NCBI RefSeq assembly: GCF_014108865.1
Contig: NZ_CP053928.1
Coordinates: 2,604,001 to 2,668,000, forward strand
Direction: 5' to 3'
DNA from: Nocardioides sp. WS12
Lineage (GTDB): Bacteria > Actinomycetota > Actinomycetes > Propionibacteriales > Nocardioidaceae
Length of the DNA stretch: 64,000 nt
The notes under the pieces were generated by a model. The model had not been told where the DNA came from and searched no databases. It was given only the letters and a program-made list of their open reading frames with translations. The position numbers were made by a program, and so were the translations under genes. This document shows positions 1-10,181 of this stretch, piece after piece; the stretch's first letter is position 1; every line of letters begins with the position of its first letter.

Positions 1-576
1 GTGGTCCACGACGGCGTGCTGCAGGTGCTGGCCCTCGTCCAGCGTCGCGGCGGCGAACTCGGCGGGGAGGCTGCCGAGCTGGGCAGATTGGCCGGCGCGC
101 AGGAACAGGCGCTGCGCACACTGATCCGTTCCCAGGACGCGGTCACGCCTTTCCGCGGCACCGGTGCCAACGCGGACCTGGCGGCCGCGCTCGACCGCCT
201 CGGCGCGCGGCCGCACACCGAGGTGGCGCTGCCGGCCGGCGCGGTCGAGTTGGGTGCGCACGCGGTTGCCGAGATCACTGCCGTCGCGCAGGCCTGCCTC
301 GACAACGTCTCCCGGCACGTCGGCGAGGACGCTCCGGCGTGGATCCTGCTCGAGGACCTCGGGGACCGCGTCGAGGTCACCGTCCGCGACGAGGGGCCGG
401 GCATTCCAGACGGACGGCTCGAGCAGGCCGCGCAGCAGGGCCGCCTCGGCGTGCTCGAATCGATCCGGGGCCGGATCCGCGACCTCGGCGGGGAAGCGAC
501 CCTGGACTCCGGCTCCTACGGCACGGAGTGGACGTTCGCCGTCCCGCGCGTTGCCCCACAACGAGGAGAACGATGA
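1..576 (+). CDS. NarL-type sensor histidine kinase, C-terminal part (5' truncated by window edge)
   Basis: This is the C-terminal 191 residues of a two-component sensor kinase; the sensor and membrane part lies before base 1. The visible protein opens with the phosphoacceptor H-box (HDGVLQVLALV, HisKA_3 type). The HATPase domain follows, with an N-box (LDNVSRH near residue 100), a G1 box (DEGPGIP near 130) and a G2 region (GRLGVLESIRGRI). The GTG at base 1 is an internal codon, not a true start. The stop overlaps the ATG of the next gene (ATGA), so translation is probably coupled. Its partner is very likely the LuxR-type regulator at 1106-1750. The signal it senses cannot be read from this part. 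Confidence 0.88.
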   Translation: MVHDGVLQVLALVQRRGGELGGEAAELGRLAGAQEQALRTLIRSQDAVTPFRGTGANADLAAALDRLGARPHTEVALPAGAVELGAHAVAEITAVAQACLDNVSRHVGEDAPAWILLEDLGDRVEVTVRDEGPGIPDGRLEQAAQQGRLGVLESIRGRIRDLGGEATLDSGSYGTEWTFAVPRVAPQRGER

Positions 577-1082
577 CGATCCACACCACCCACCCGTTCG
601 CCGCCGGCGATCCCGACCCGGCCCGTCGCTTCCGGGGCCGCGTCGGTGGCGCCGTCACGCTGTGGACCACGGGGAAGGATCGATCGCGTGCCGGTCTGAC
701 CGTGTCGTCGCTGATGGTGGCGCTCGGCCCGGAACCCTCGATCCTCGCGCTCCTCGACCCTGACGCCGACCTGCTCGACGCGCTCCGCGACGACGGTGTC
801 GCCGTGGTGCAGTTGCTCTCGTGGGCCGATCGTGACCTGGCCGAGGCATTCGCGGGCACCGCCCCGGCGCCCGGCGGCCCGTTCCGCCAGGCCGAATTCG
901 TCGACACCGACCACGGCCCCCGACTCGCCTCGGCCGGCACCTGGGCTGCTGTGCGGCTGGTCGGTGAGCGCGCAGTGGGCTGGTCGGTCGAGGTCCAGGT
1001 CGTGATCGAGCACGTCGAGATCGACGAGGACGGCCCCGACGACGCGTTGTTGCACCGGCGTGGGCGCTTCCACAAGGCATGA
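573..1082 (+). CDS. flavin reductase-like (FMN-binding split-barrel) domain protein
   Basis: A 169-residue protein with the look of the flavin reductase-like split-barrel family: an N-terminal RRFRGRVGGAVTLWTT strand, then SRAGLTVSSLMVALGPEPSILALLDP, typical of the flavin-binding part of this fold. Members bind FMN and either reduce flavin or act as flavin-dependent oxidoreductases. The ATG overlaps the upstream kinase stop by 4 bases, and the response regulator begins 23 bases after its stop, so it appears to be co-transcribed with the two-component pair. Whether it is a redox or flavin accessory to that pair or simply a passenger is inference. Substrate unknown. Confidence 0.75.
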   Translation: MTIHTTHPFAAGDPDPARRFRGRVGGAVTLWTTGKDRSRAGLTVSSLMVALGPEPSILALLDPDADLLDALRDDGVAVVQLLSWADRDLAEAFAGTAPAPGGPFRQAEFVDTDHGPRLASAGTWAAVRLVGERAVGWSVEVQVVIEHVEIDEDGPDDALLHRRGRFHKA

Positions 1083-1105
1083 GGGTCCCGGTCTAGGGTC
1101 GACCC

Positions 1106-1750
1106 ATGTCCGATCAGATCCGGGTGATGGTCGTCGATGACCACCCGATGTGGCGTGATGCGGTCGAGCGCGACCTGACCGCAGCCGGGTTCGTCGTCGT
1201 GGCCACGGCCGCCACCGGCACCGAGGCGATCAACCGGTTCCAGGCCACGAGGCCCCAGGTCGTCGTCCTCGACCTGCAGATCCCGGAGCCCAGCGGCGTC
1301 GAGGTGACCGCCAGCGTGCTGGCCACCGATCCGTCGTCGCGGGTGCTCATCCTGTCGGCGTCGGGGGAACAGGACGACGTACTGGCGGCGGTGAAGGCAG
1401 GCGCCACCGGGTACCTCGTCAAGTCGGCCTCGGGTGCGGAGTTGGTGGCCGCCGTACAACGGGTCGCCGAAGGCGACAGCGTCTTCACCCCGGGACTGGC
1501 TGCGCTGGTGCTGGGGGAGTTCCGCCGGATGAACGAGCCGAGCACTCCGCCGGGCGAGAAGCTGACCGAACGCGAGACCGAGATCCTCAAGATGGTCGCG
1601 AAGGGGATGTCCTACAAGCAGATCGCTGAGCGGCTGGTGCTCTCGCACCGCACGGTGCAGAACCACGTGCAGAACACCCTGCGCAAGCTGCAGATGCACA
1701 ACCGCGTCGAGCTCACCCGCTACGCGATCGAGCAGGGGCTCGATGACTGA
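1106..1750 (+). CDS. LuxR/NarL-family response regulator
   Basis: A 214-residue two-component response regulator. The receiver domain (about 6-125) shows the acidic pair VVDDH, the phosphoacceptor aspartate in VVLDLQIPEP, and the switch lysine in GYLVKSASG. The C-terminal LuxR helix-turn-helix (about 148-210) contains LTERETEILKMVAKGMSYKQIA and LSHRTVQNHVQNTLRKL. It is expected to bind DNA as a phosphorylated dimer and to be phosphorylated by the kinase encoded just upstream. The stop overlaps the following ATG by 8 bases. Confidence 0.95.
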   Translation: MSDQIRVMVVDDHPMWRDAVERDLTAAGFVVVATAATGTEAINRFQATRPQVVVLDLQIPEPSGVEVTASVLATDPSSRVLILSASGEQDDVLAAVKAGATGYLVKSASGAELVAAVQRVAEGDSVFTPGLAALVLGEFRRMNEPSTPPGEKLTERETEILKMVAKGMSYKQIAERLVLSHRTVQNHVQNTLRKLQMHNRVELTRYAIEQGLDD

Positions 1751-2654
1751 CGGGTTGACGGACGAGCTGCTGGAGATCGCTGACGAGCTCTACGCCCTGC
1801 CGCTCGCGGAGTTCACCCCTGCGCGCGATGCCCGCGTCAAGGAACTCAAGGGCACGCCGTTGGCGCCCCGGGTCAAGGCACTGCGCAAGCCGGCGACGGC
1901 GGCCTGGGTCGTCAACCTGCTCGTCCGACGCGAAGCAGCCCAGGTCGACCAGGTGCTCAGCGTCGGAGCAGCGCTCCGCGAGGCGCAGCAGGCGATGTCG
2001 GCAGGGGAGTTGCGCGCACTGACCAGGCAACGTCGTCAGGTCACCGCGGCCGTCACGACCCAGGCCCGGCGTCTCGCCGGCGACGAAGGCTTCCGGGTGA
2101 CCGAGGCGGTGGCCGAGCAGGTCGAGGCGACCCTCACGGCAGCGATGGTGGACGAGGCCTGCGGACGCGCGGTGCGCAGCGGCCTGCTGGTCACGCCGCT
2201 GCACACGACCGGCGTGGAGCCGATGAACCCCGCCGACCTCGCCGGTGCGATCGCCGTACCGGAAGCGCTCGGCTTCGAGGCGAGTGCGCGGGAGGCGGTG
2301 CTGCCCGGACCACCCGACCTGCACGTCGTACCCGACCCCGACCGCGCGGCCAAGGCCCTCGCGGCCGCCGAGGAGCGGCTCGCTGCCGCCGTCGATGAGT
2401 ACGACGACGCGAACTCCACGCACGACGATGCACTCGCCGAGGTCGAGCGACTGTCGGCGCGGTCGCTGCAGGTGCAGGCGGAGATCGACGAACTCCGCCG
2501 CCGGCTCGCCGACCTCGAGGAGCAGTCCGACGGGCTCGAGGAGGAGATCGGCGAGGCCGAGGAGGTCCGCGACGCAGCGGCCGCCGACCTCAGGACGGCG
2601 ACCGCCGAGCGCGATGCGGCGCAGAAGGCACTGGAGCGCGCGGAGAGCCGCTGA
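1743..2654 (+). CDS. conserved hypothetical protein with C-terminal coiled coil
   Basis: A 303-residue protein of a type seen in actinobacteria but without a function I recognise. The first ~130 residues are helical and contain KPATAAWVVNLLVRR. The last ~100 residues (about 205-303) form a long heptad-rich acidic coiled coil (ADLEEQSDGLEEEIGEAEEV). No signal peptide or membrane segment is seen, so it is probably cytoplasmic. Its ATG lies inside the end of the response-regulator gene, so it belongs to the same operon. It ends 2 bases before the convergent DUF1028 gene. Function unknown. Confidence 0.7.
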   Translation: MTDGLTDELLEIADELYALPLAEFTPARDARVKELKGTPLAPRVKALRKPATAAWVVNLLVRREAAQVDQVLSVGAALREAQQAMSAGELRALTRQRRQVTAAVTTQARRLAGDEGFRVTEAVAEQVEATLTAAMVDEACGRAVRSGLLVTPLHTTGVEPMNPADLAGAIAVPEALGFEASAREAVLPGPPDLHVVPDPDRAAKALAAAEERLAAAVDEYDDANSTHDDALAEVERLSARSLQVQAEIDELRRRLADLEEQSDGLEEEIGEAEEVRDAAAADLRTATAERDAAQKALERAESR

Positions 2655-2656
2655 CG

Positions 2657-3475
2657 TCAGCCGTCGCCGCGGACCACAGCGAGAACGCGCTCGTCGATCC
2701 ACGAGAGGTCGGGCGCGACCCGCATCTCGTAGTTCTCGGTGCCGACCCACGCCGCGAAGTCGCGGTGGCCCTCGCTGGCGGCGAAGGCCTCCAGTTCGGT
2801 CCGCAGCGCGTCGTCGACGACGACCTTCTCGTCCTCGGTGGATGCCGTGAGGTAGAGCTCGTGCAGGTCCAGGAGGCGCGCCAGTTCGTCGATCGGGGCT
2901 TCGTGGTCGTCGACCCGAAGGTCGACGGCGACGTCGTCGAGTCCGCCGTATCCGGCGCCGTCGCGGACCACCAGCATCGCGGCCGACTGGCGGCCACGGC
3001 GGTCGCCGCCCGCTGCGTCACCCGCGGCGAGCGCCGCGAGCAGTCGGTCCTGCAAAGCCGCCTCGGCGTCACTCTCGAGCCAGGCCTGCTCCATGGCGTC
3101 GACGACCTCGACGCCGGCGAGGCAGTTGCCCTGGATCGCCCAGCCGTCGCCCGTGCGGCTGCCGGCCCACGGGATGCATTCGGCGCCGGTGTGGGACGCG
3201 GCTCCGCCGTCGAGGTCGACGATGCCGACCTGGCGGTGGGCCCGGCCGTCGTCCTCCTCGATCAGGCGCTGCAGTGCGACCGACGCGGTGGCGCCCTCGT
3301 CGAGGTGGGAGAGCGCGAGGCCCTTGTAGGCGACGTTGGCGTCGGCCTGGGTGGCGACCGCGCCGACACCGGCGACGGCCGCTGGAACGGCGGAGCCGAC
3401 CGCCAGGAACTTCGAGGCAACAGCCACGCCCCACGTGTCACCGTCAGCGGACCTGGCCACGATCGAGAAGGTCAT
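2657..3475 (-). CDS. DUF1028 family (Ntn-hydrolase-like) protein
   Basis: A 272-residue protein of the DUF1028 family, which resembles Ntn hydrolases. Typical features are MTFSIVARSADGDTWGVAVASKF at the N-terminus, then GVGAVATQADAN, the HTGAECIPWAG segment near 90-105, and GWAIQGNCLAG. The ATG at 3475 was chosen because the family begins with this MTFSIVA strand. Longer reading upstream runs antisense through the phosphofructokinase gene and is not credible. The enzymatic activity of the family is not established. It is divergent from the PFK gene, with 40 bases between starts. Confidence 0.85.
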   Translation of the reverse strand: MTFSIVARSADGDTWGVAVASKFLAVGSAVPAAVAGVGAVATQADANVAYKGLALSHLDEGATASVALQRLIEEDDGRAHRQVGIVDLDGGAASHTGAECIPWAGSRTGDGWAIQGNCLAGVEVVDAMEQAWLESDAEAALQDRLLAALAAGDAAGGDRRGRQSAAMLVVRDGAGYGGLDDVAVDLRVDDHEAPIDELARLLDLHELYLTASTEDEKVVVDDALRTELEAFAASEGHRDFAAWVGTENYEMRVAPDLSWIDERVLAVVRGDG

Positions 3476-3515
3476 GGCACAACCGTAGGGCCCGGGGGCG
3501 ACGTAGGGTCGAGAC

Positions 3516-4544
3516 ATGCGCGTAGGAGTGCTCACCGGTGGTGGCGACTGTCCTGGTCTGAACGCAGTGATTCGTGCTGTCGTCCGCAAGGGCGTCAACG
3601 AGCACGGGTTCGAGTTCGTCGGGTTCCGTGACGGCTGGCGTGGTCCCCTCGAAGGGATCACCATGCCGCTGGGTATCGAGCAGTGCCGCGGCATCCTTCC
3701 GCGCGGCGGCACGATCCTCGGCTCGTCGCGGACCAACCCGTTCGCCGTCGAGGGCGGCGTCGAGCGGATCACCGACAACCTCGCGGCCGCCGGGGTCGAG
3801 GCGCTGGTGGCGATCGGCGGCGAGGACACCCTCGGCGTGGCCACGAAGCTGGCCGAACTCGGCGTCAACGTCGTCGGTGTCCCGAAGACGATCGACAACG
3901 ACCTCTCCGGCACCGACTTCACCTTCGGGTTCGACACTGCGGTCAACATCGCGACCGAGGCGATCGACCGGCTGCACACGACGGCCGAGTCGCACCACCG
4001 CGTGCTGGTCGTCGAGGTCATGGGCCGCCACGCCGGCTGGATCGCCCTGCACGCCGGCATCGCCGGTGGCGCCAGCGCCGTGCTGATCCCGGAGATCCCC
4101 TTCGACATCGACGCCGTCTGTGCCCACGTGATGACGCGCTTCAAGAGCGAGTACGCCCCGATCATCGTGGTGTCCGAGGGTGCCCTGCCGGCCGACGGCA
4201 GCGGGATGACCCTGGCCAGCGGCGAGAAGGACGCGTTCGGCCACGTCCGCCTCGGCGGGATCGGTGACCGGCTCGCCAGCGAGATCGAGCACCGGACAGG
4301 CAAGGAGGCCCGGGCCGTCGTACTCGGTCACGTCCAGCGGGGTGGCACGCCCTCGGCCTTCGACCGGTGGCTGGCCACCCGGTTCGGGCTGCAGGCCATC
4401 GGTGCCGTCGCCGACGGCGAGTACGGCGTCATGGTGGCCCTGCGGGGCACGAACATCGTGCGCGTCCCGCTCATCGAGGGCACGGGTGCACTCAAGGTCG
4501 TCAGCCCTGCGGAGTACGCCGAGGCGCAGGTCTTCTTCGGCTAG
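3516..4544 (+). CDS. pfkA: 6-phosphofructokinase, probably pyrophosphate-dependent
   Basis: A 342-residue PfkA-family enzyme that phosphorylates fructose 6-phosphate at position 1 in glycolysis. The glycine-rich GVLTGGGDCPGLNAVIR start, the PKTIDND catalytic loop, VEVMGRHAGW and the C-terminal VLGHVQRGG substrate-binding motif are all present. The residues equivalent to E. coli 104 and 124 are Asp (GGEDT) and Lys (PKTIDND). Known biochemistry of this family associates this Asp/Lys pair with PPi-dependent enzymes, while ATP enzymes have Gly at position 104. PPi use is therefore predicted, not shown. It stands alone, followed by a 113-base gap. Confidence 0.93.
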   Translation: MRVGVLTGGGDCPGLNAVIRAVVRKGVNEHGFEFVGFRDGWRGPLEGITMPLGIEQCRGILPRGGTILGSSRTNPFAVEGGVERITDNLAAAGVEALVAIGGEDTLGVATKLAELGVNVVGVPKTIDNDLSGTDFTFGFDTAVNIATEAIDRLHTTAESHHRVLVVEVMGRHAGWIALHAGIAGGASAVLIPEIPFDIDAVCAHVMTRFKSEYAPIIVVSEGALPADGSGMTLASGEKDAFGHVRLGGIGDRLASEIEHRTGKEARAVVLGHVQRGGTPSAFDRWLATRFGLQAIGAVADGEYGVMVALRGTNIVRVPLIEGTGALKVVSPAEYAEAQVFFG

Positions 4545-4657
4545 GAAGGGGCGCCAGGCCGTGTCGCGCTAGGGCAAAGGGTGCTTCCCTTTCCGATCAC
4601 GCTGCGCGAGGGTGAGGTCACGGAGCAGGCTCCACCTCGGGAAGGGAAGGCACACAC

Positions 4658-6160
4658 ATGGCGACTGATACGTCCGGCGTGACGACACAGGATGGCCACG
4701 GCCAGCCGGAACTGAAGCGGGTACTCGGTCCCGGACTGCTGCTGCTCTTCATCGTCGGTGACATCCTCGGCGCCGGCGTCTACGCCGTCACGGGCCGCCT
4801 CGCCGGACAGGTCGGCGGCATCGCGTGGCTGCCGTTCCTCGTGGCCTTCGCGGTCGCGACCCTGACCGCCTTCTCCTACCTCGAACTGGTCACGAAGTAC
4901 CCCCAGGCGGCGGGTGCTGCGCTGTACACGCACAAGGCCTTCGGCATCCACTTCATCACCTTCCTCGTGGCGTTCACGGTGATCTGCTCCGGCATCACCA
5001 GTGCCTCGACGTCGGCGAACCTGCTGGCCAACAACCTGCTGCTCGGGCTGAACGAGATCTGGTCGGACGTGCCGACCACGCCCGGCTGGGCACTGTTCGT
5101 CGCCCTGGTCTTCATGGCCCTGCTGGCGCTGATCAACCTGCGCGGCGTCGGGGAGAGCGTGAAGTTCAACGTGATCCTGACCCTCATCGAGATGACCGCG
5201 CTCGCGATCGTGATCGCCATCGGGTTCTCGGTGATCGCCAAGGGCGACGGCGACCTCGGCCGGATCACCGTCTTCGAGAGCCCGTCCGACAAGGGCATGT
5301 TCATGGCGGTCACCATCGCCACCGCCATCGCGTTCTTCTCGATGGTGGGCTTCGAGGACTCCGTGAACATGGTCGAGGAGACGAAGGAACCGGAGCGGAT
5401 CTTCCCGAAGATGATGCTGACCGGCCTCGGGATCGCCGTCGTGATCTACATGCTGGTGGCGATCTCGGTGATCGTGGTGATTCCGCCGGGCGACATCGCG
5501 AAGCCCACCAACGCCGATGCGGGCATCCTGATCGACGTCGTCAAGTTGGGGGCACCGGACATACCGATCGACGACTTCTTCCCGTTCCTGACGGTGTTCG
5601 CGGTGGCGAACACGGCGCTGATCAACATGCTGATGGCCAGCCGGTTGCTCTACGGCATGTCCCAGCAGAAGGTGCTGCCGCCGGTGCTCGGCAAGGTCCT
5701 CCCGGGCCGCCGGACGCCGTACGCCGCCATCGCCTTCACCACCCTGCTGGCCATGGCCCTGATCATCGCCGTGGTGCGGCTGCGTGACGCGAAGCTCGGC
5801 GACGCCGCCGAGGGCACCGAGGTCTCGGTCGTCAGCGCCCTGTCCGGCACCACCGGACTGCTGCTGCTGGCGGTCTTCTCGATCGTCAACGTCTCCTGCT
5901 TGGTGCTGCGTCGCGAGCCGGACAGCGGCCACTTCAAGGCGCCGACCGTGGTGCCGATCCTCGGTGCGGCCTTCTGTCTCTACCTCCTCGGCCCCTGGGC
6001 GCGGCTGGCGCCCGACCGCATCCAGTACGTCATTGCGGGCTTCATGCTGCTGCTCGGCGTCGTGCTGTGGGGTGTCACCCGGATCTTCTACAAGCCCGAG
6101 GGTGGACACTTCGCGGACATCGAGCACATGGACATCGATCCAACGGATGACCCACGCTGA
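4658..6160 (+). CDS. APC-family amino acid permease
   Basis: A 500-residue polytopic membrane protein of the amino acid-polyamine-organocation superfamily. The first helix carries the substrate-binding motif IVGDILGAGVYAVTGRLAGQVGG, followed by AFSYLELVTKYPQAAGAALY, which is typical of APC transporters. About twelve hydrophobic segments are visible. A C-terminal cytoplasmic tail ends in DIEHMDIDPTDDPR. The start has a good ribosome site (GGGAAGGGAAGG) upstream. The substrate cannot be assigned. It is apparently transcribed alone, with the DAHP synthase gene 33 bases downstream. Confidence 0.88.
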   Translation: MATDTSGVTTQDGHGQPELKRVLGPGLLLLFIVGDILGAGVYAVTGRLAGQVGGIAWLPFLVAFAVATLTAFSYLELVTKYPQAAGAALYTHKAFGIHFITFLVAFTVICSGITSASTSANLLANNLLLGLNEIWSDVPTTPGWALFVALVFMALLALINLRGVGESVKFNVILTLIEMTALAIVIAIGFSVIAKGDGDLGRITVFESPSDKGMFMAVTIATAIAFFSMVGFEDSVNMVEETKEPERIFPKMMLTGLGIAVVIYMLVAISVIVVIPPGDIAKPTNADAGILIDVVKLGAPDIPIDDFFPFLTVFAVANTALINMLMASRLLYGMSQQKVLPPVLGKVLPGRRTPYAAIAFTTLLAMALIIAVVRLRDAKLGDAAEGTEVSVVSALSGTTGLLLLAVFSIVNVSCLVLRREPDSGHFKAPTVVPILGAAFCLYLLGPWARLAPDRIQYVIAGFMLLLGVVLWGVTRIFYKPEGGHFADIEHMDIDPTDDPR

Positions 6161-6193
6161 CCCGACCGGGGTGTTGAGCCGTACCCTTGGGGG

Positions 6194-7527
6194 GTGACCA
6201 ATCTCCCGTCCCTCGAGCAGTTGCACGCCATCGGCGCGAAGCAGCAGCCGTCGTACGACGACCCCGCTGCCCTGGCTGCGACCGTCGAACGACTGCGCAC
6301 GCTTCCTCCGCTGGTTTTTGCGGGCGAGTGCGACGAGCTGAAGTCCAAGATCGCGGCCGCGAGCAAGGGCGATGCTTTCCTGCTGTGGGGCGGTGACTGC
6401 GCGGAGACGTTCGTCGACGCAACGGCCGACAACACCCGCAACAAGCTGCGCGTGTTGCTGCAGATGGCGGTCGTGCTGACGTACGCCGCGTCTGTCCCGG
6501 TCGTGAAGGTCGGCCGCCTCGCCGGCCAGTACGCCAAGCCGCGTTCCTCGGACTCCGAGACCCGCGACGGCATCACCTTGCCGGCGTACCGCGGCGACGC
6601 GGTCAACGGCTTCGACTTCACCCCCGACTCACGGCGCCACGACCCGCAGCGGCTGCTGGACGTCTACCACGCGTCCGCCTCGACGCTGAACCTCGTGCGC
6701 GCCTTCACCACCGGTGGGTACGCCGACCTCCGCCAGGTGCACACCTGGAACTCCGAGTTCGTCCGCAACAGCCCCGTCGGCCAGCACTACGAGGCGATGG
6801 CCGCCGAGATCGACCGCGCGCTGAACTTCATGCAGGCGATCGGCGCCGACCCCGACGAGTTCCACCGGGTCGACTTCTACTCCTCGCACGAGGCGCTGCT
6901 GCTCGAGTACGAACACGCCATGACGCGGATCGACTCGCGCACGGACGCGCCGTACAACGTCTCGGGACACATGGTCTGGATCGGCGAGCGCACCCGCCAG
7001 CTCGACGGCGCGCACGTGGAGTACTTCAGCCACATCCGCAACCCGATCGGTTGCAAGCTCGGCCCGTCCGCGACCGCCGACGACGCGCTGTCGCTGGCCG
7101 CGAAGCTGAACCCGACCAACGAACCGGGTCGCCTGACCTTCATCACCCGCTTCGGTGCCAGCAAGATTCGCGACGGCCTGCCGTCGCTGGTCGAGAAGGT
7201 CACCGCCGAGGGCGTCGACGCCGCGTGGGTCTGTGATGCCATGCACGGCAACACCTTCGAGGCCTCCAACGGCTACAAGACCCGCCGCTTCGAGGACGTC
7301 ATCGATGAGGTCCAGGGCTTCTTCGACGTGCACCGCGCACTCGGCACGGTCCCGGCCGGCATCCTGGTGGAGAACACCGGCGACGACGTCACGGAGATCA
7401 TCGGTGGCGGCGAGGAGCTCGATGAGCTCGGTCTCGCGCACCGCTATGAGTCGGTCGTCGACCCGCGCCTGAACCGCGTGCAGTCCCTGGAGCTTTCGTT
7501 CCTGGTGGCAGAAATGCTTCGCAAGGC

Positions 7528-7531
<4 letters not shown>
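6194..7531 (+). CDS. aroG: class II 3-deoxy-7-phosphoheptulonate synthase (DAHP synthase)
   Basis: A 445-residue enzyme condensing phosphoenolpyruvate and erythrose 4-phosphate, the first step of the shikimate pathway. It is clearly the plant/actinobacterial class II type: LLWGGDCAETF near residue 65, VVKVGRLAGQYAKPRS near 105, the SGHMVWIGERTRQLDGAHVEY block, and the C-terminal DAMHGNTFEASNGYKTR with metal-ligand residues. The length is normal for the class. It begins with GTG. Its stop overlaps the threonine aldolase start (GTGA). In M. tuberculosis the orthologue Rv2178c lies beside pknL, as it roughly does here. Confidence 0.97.
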
Positions 7532-8515
<984 letters not shown>

Positions 8516-8529
<14 letters not shown>

Positions 8530-9565
8530 CTCCCAGGAAGCGGACTTCGCTGATCGCGGTGAAGTCGCGCCCGTCCGTCTTGCCGGGGGCAGTGACGGTC
8601 AGCAGGTGGACCTTGATCGTCCGCGTCGCCAGCGGGCCGATGGCGGCCATCTGCATGGCCTGCTTGTCGCCGAACTCCTGGGTGACCCGGGTGCCGTCGT
8701 CGAACTCCCACTGGACCGCGCGGACGCGACGGTTGCTGCGGTACCAGTTGATCGGGCCGTCGACCTTGGCGTAGCCGTTGATCATGCCGACGTCGGTGAT
8801 CACGACGTCGGTGCCCAGGTCGAAGGTGATCGTCTCGCCGGTGCCGTCGCCGGCCATCCGCCACGCGGTGCGGGGCTTGCCGTCCCACATGTTCGCGGCG
8901 ACGAACCTCACCGGCTTGCCCTTGCGGTCACGGCTGGGCGCCGCGATCGACGGCACCGTGGCCGTGACGTCGCTGGTCAGGTCCTCGACGTCGTCGGGGT
9001 CGGGCGCATCGACGGGCCCACCGGTGCCGGTGGCGTCGGGCTGCTCGGGCTCACCCGTGTCGGAGCCCTCGTCGGACGGATCGCTCGTCTGGCTCTGGTC
9101 ATCGCGACTGTCGTCGGCCGCCTGCTCACCGTCGTCGCCGCCGAGCAGCAGGAACGCCCCGAGGGCGGCCACGAGGGCGAGTACGACGAGCGCGATCAGC
9201 CAGGGCAGCCAGGAGCGCGTGACGTTCGGAGCCGTGGGGTACGACGGTGGCGGCACGGGAGCCAGGGGCAGGTGCTGCTCGGGCCGGGGCGCCGGCATCG
9301 TCGCCGGACTCGTGACGGTCGGCGGGGAGTCGGCGTACATCGGATAGCGCGCCGAGGGCGGCACCTGGTCGGCCGACGGCGGTACGACGGGGGCCGACCT
9401 CGGCTGCGGTGACCCCGGTGACGCCGGTGCCGACGCGGCTGCGGGCGCGCTGACAGTGGGCGTCGCCTCGGGGTGTCGGCCGGGGACGGGCCTGCCACAA
9501 TTCGTGCAGAACCGGCCGATCCCGAGTTCGTGCCCGCAGTCGGTGCAAAAGGTCGGGGTGGTCAT
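8516..9565 (-). CDS. zinc-ribbon membrane protein with C-terminal discoidin-like (NADase-type glycan-binding) domain
   Basis: A 349-residue protein with three parts. An N-terminal zinc ribbon (CTDCGHELGIGRFCTNCG, residues 7-24) is followed by a Pro/Ala-rich linker. One membrane helix lies near 112-132 (WLIALVVLALVAALGAFLLL). An acidic linker leads to a jelly-roll-like domain from about residue 215 with DGKPRTAW and a closing ISEVRF strand. This C-terminal layout matches the NADase-type or F5/8-like carbohydrate-binding domains of actinobacterial zinc-ribbon proteins. The likely topology is zinc ribbon inside and binding domain outside. The ligand is unknown. Confidence 0.75.
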
Positions 9566-9604
9566 CGCGGGGCAACGCTACCGCGAGCCAGCCCGCTGGC
9601 CTTC

Positions 9605-10087
9605 TCAATCAGCCAAGGTGCGCCGTCTGGCCTCGGCCTCGATGTCCTCCAGGTCGTGCTCCAGGACCTTGCGGGTGCGCTCGTAGCTGAAGCCGCCGAA
9701 GGCTGCCCAGATCGCGCGCGACAGCGGTGAGCGATGGCTCATCTCCACCGTCGTGGTCATCGCCAGCCGCGTCTGGCCGCGGTCCTGGCCCGTCGGCGTG
9801 AGTCGGTACGCCGTCCGGATGATGTCGTTGCCGACTTCGGCCTCGACGACGGTGCGCAGGGGCGGCTGCGACTCGACGACCTGGATCTCCTCGGGGCCGT
9901 GATGGCCGAAGAGGGTGCGTCGTTCGCGCCAAGCGGTGCCGACGTCGTACTCACCCTCGGTCAGGAGTTCGGTCTCGCTGACGCTGCGGAGCACGTCGTT
10001 GGCATGGGCGACATCGGTGATGACGTCCCACACCTGCTCCGGCGGAGCGGGGATCGTGCCGTGGACATGAATGACGTGACCAGCCAT
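9605..10087 (-). CDS. SRPBCC/polyketide-cyclase-like family protein
   Basis: A 160-residue START/Bet v1-fold protein. The pattern GHVIHVHGTIPAPPEQVWDVITDVAHAND at the start and the long C-terminal amphipathic helix are typical of the SRPBCC superfamily, which binds hydrophobic ligands in a deep cavity. The ATG at 10087 is preceded by AAGGAG eight bases upstream, which favours it over longer readings. A cofactor or ligand cannot be predicted. It lies 39 bases upstream of the zinc-ribbon gene on the same strand. Confidence 0.82.
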   Translation of the reverse strand: MAGHVIHVHGTIPAPPEQVWDVITDVAHANDVLRSVSETELLTEGEYDVGTAWRERRTLFGHHGPEEIQVVESQPPLRTVVEAEVGNDIIRTAYRLTPTGQDRGQTRLAMTTTVEMSHRSPLSRAIWAAFGGFSYERTRKVLEHDLEDIEAEARRRTLAD

Positions 10088-10181
10088 GGACTCACTCCTT
10101 GATGGTTCCCCCAGATCCCCATGGTGCGCCCGGTCGCCGCGGAATGCCACCCCTGTCGATGGGGTGGTCGGCGCGGGGAGG

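Noticed and set aside
4541..6226. 561-codon minus-strand ORF across the APC permease
   Set aside because: Shadow of the permease: rich in His/Asp/Arg low-complexity sequence and without a ribosome site.
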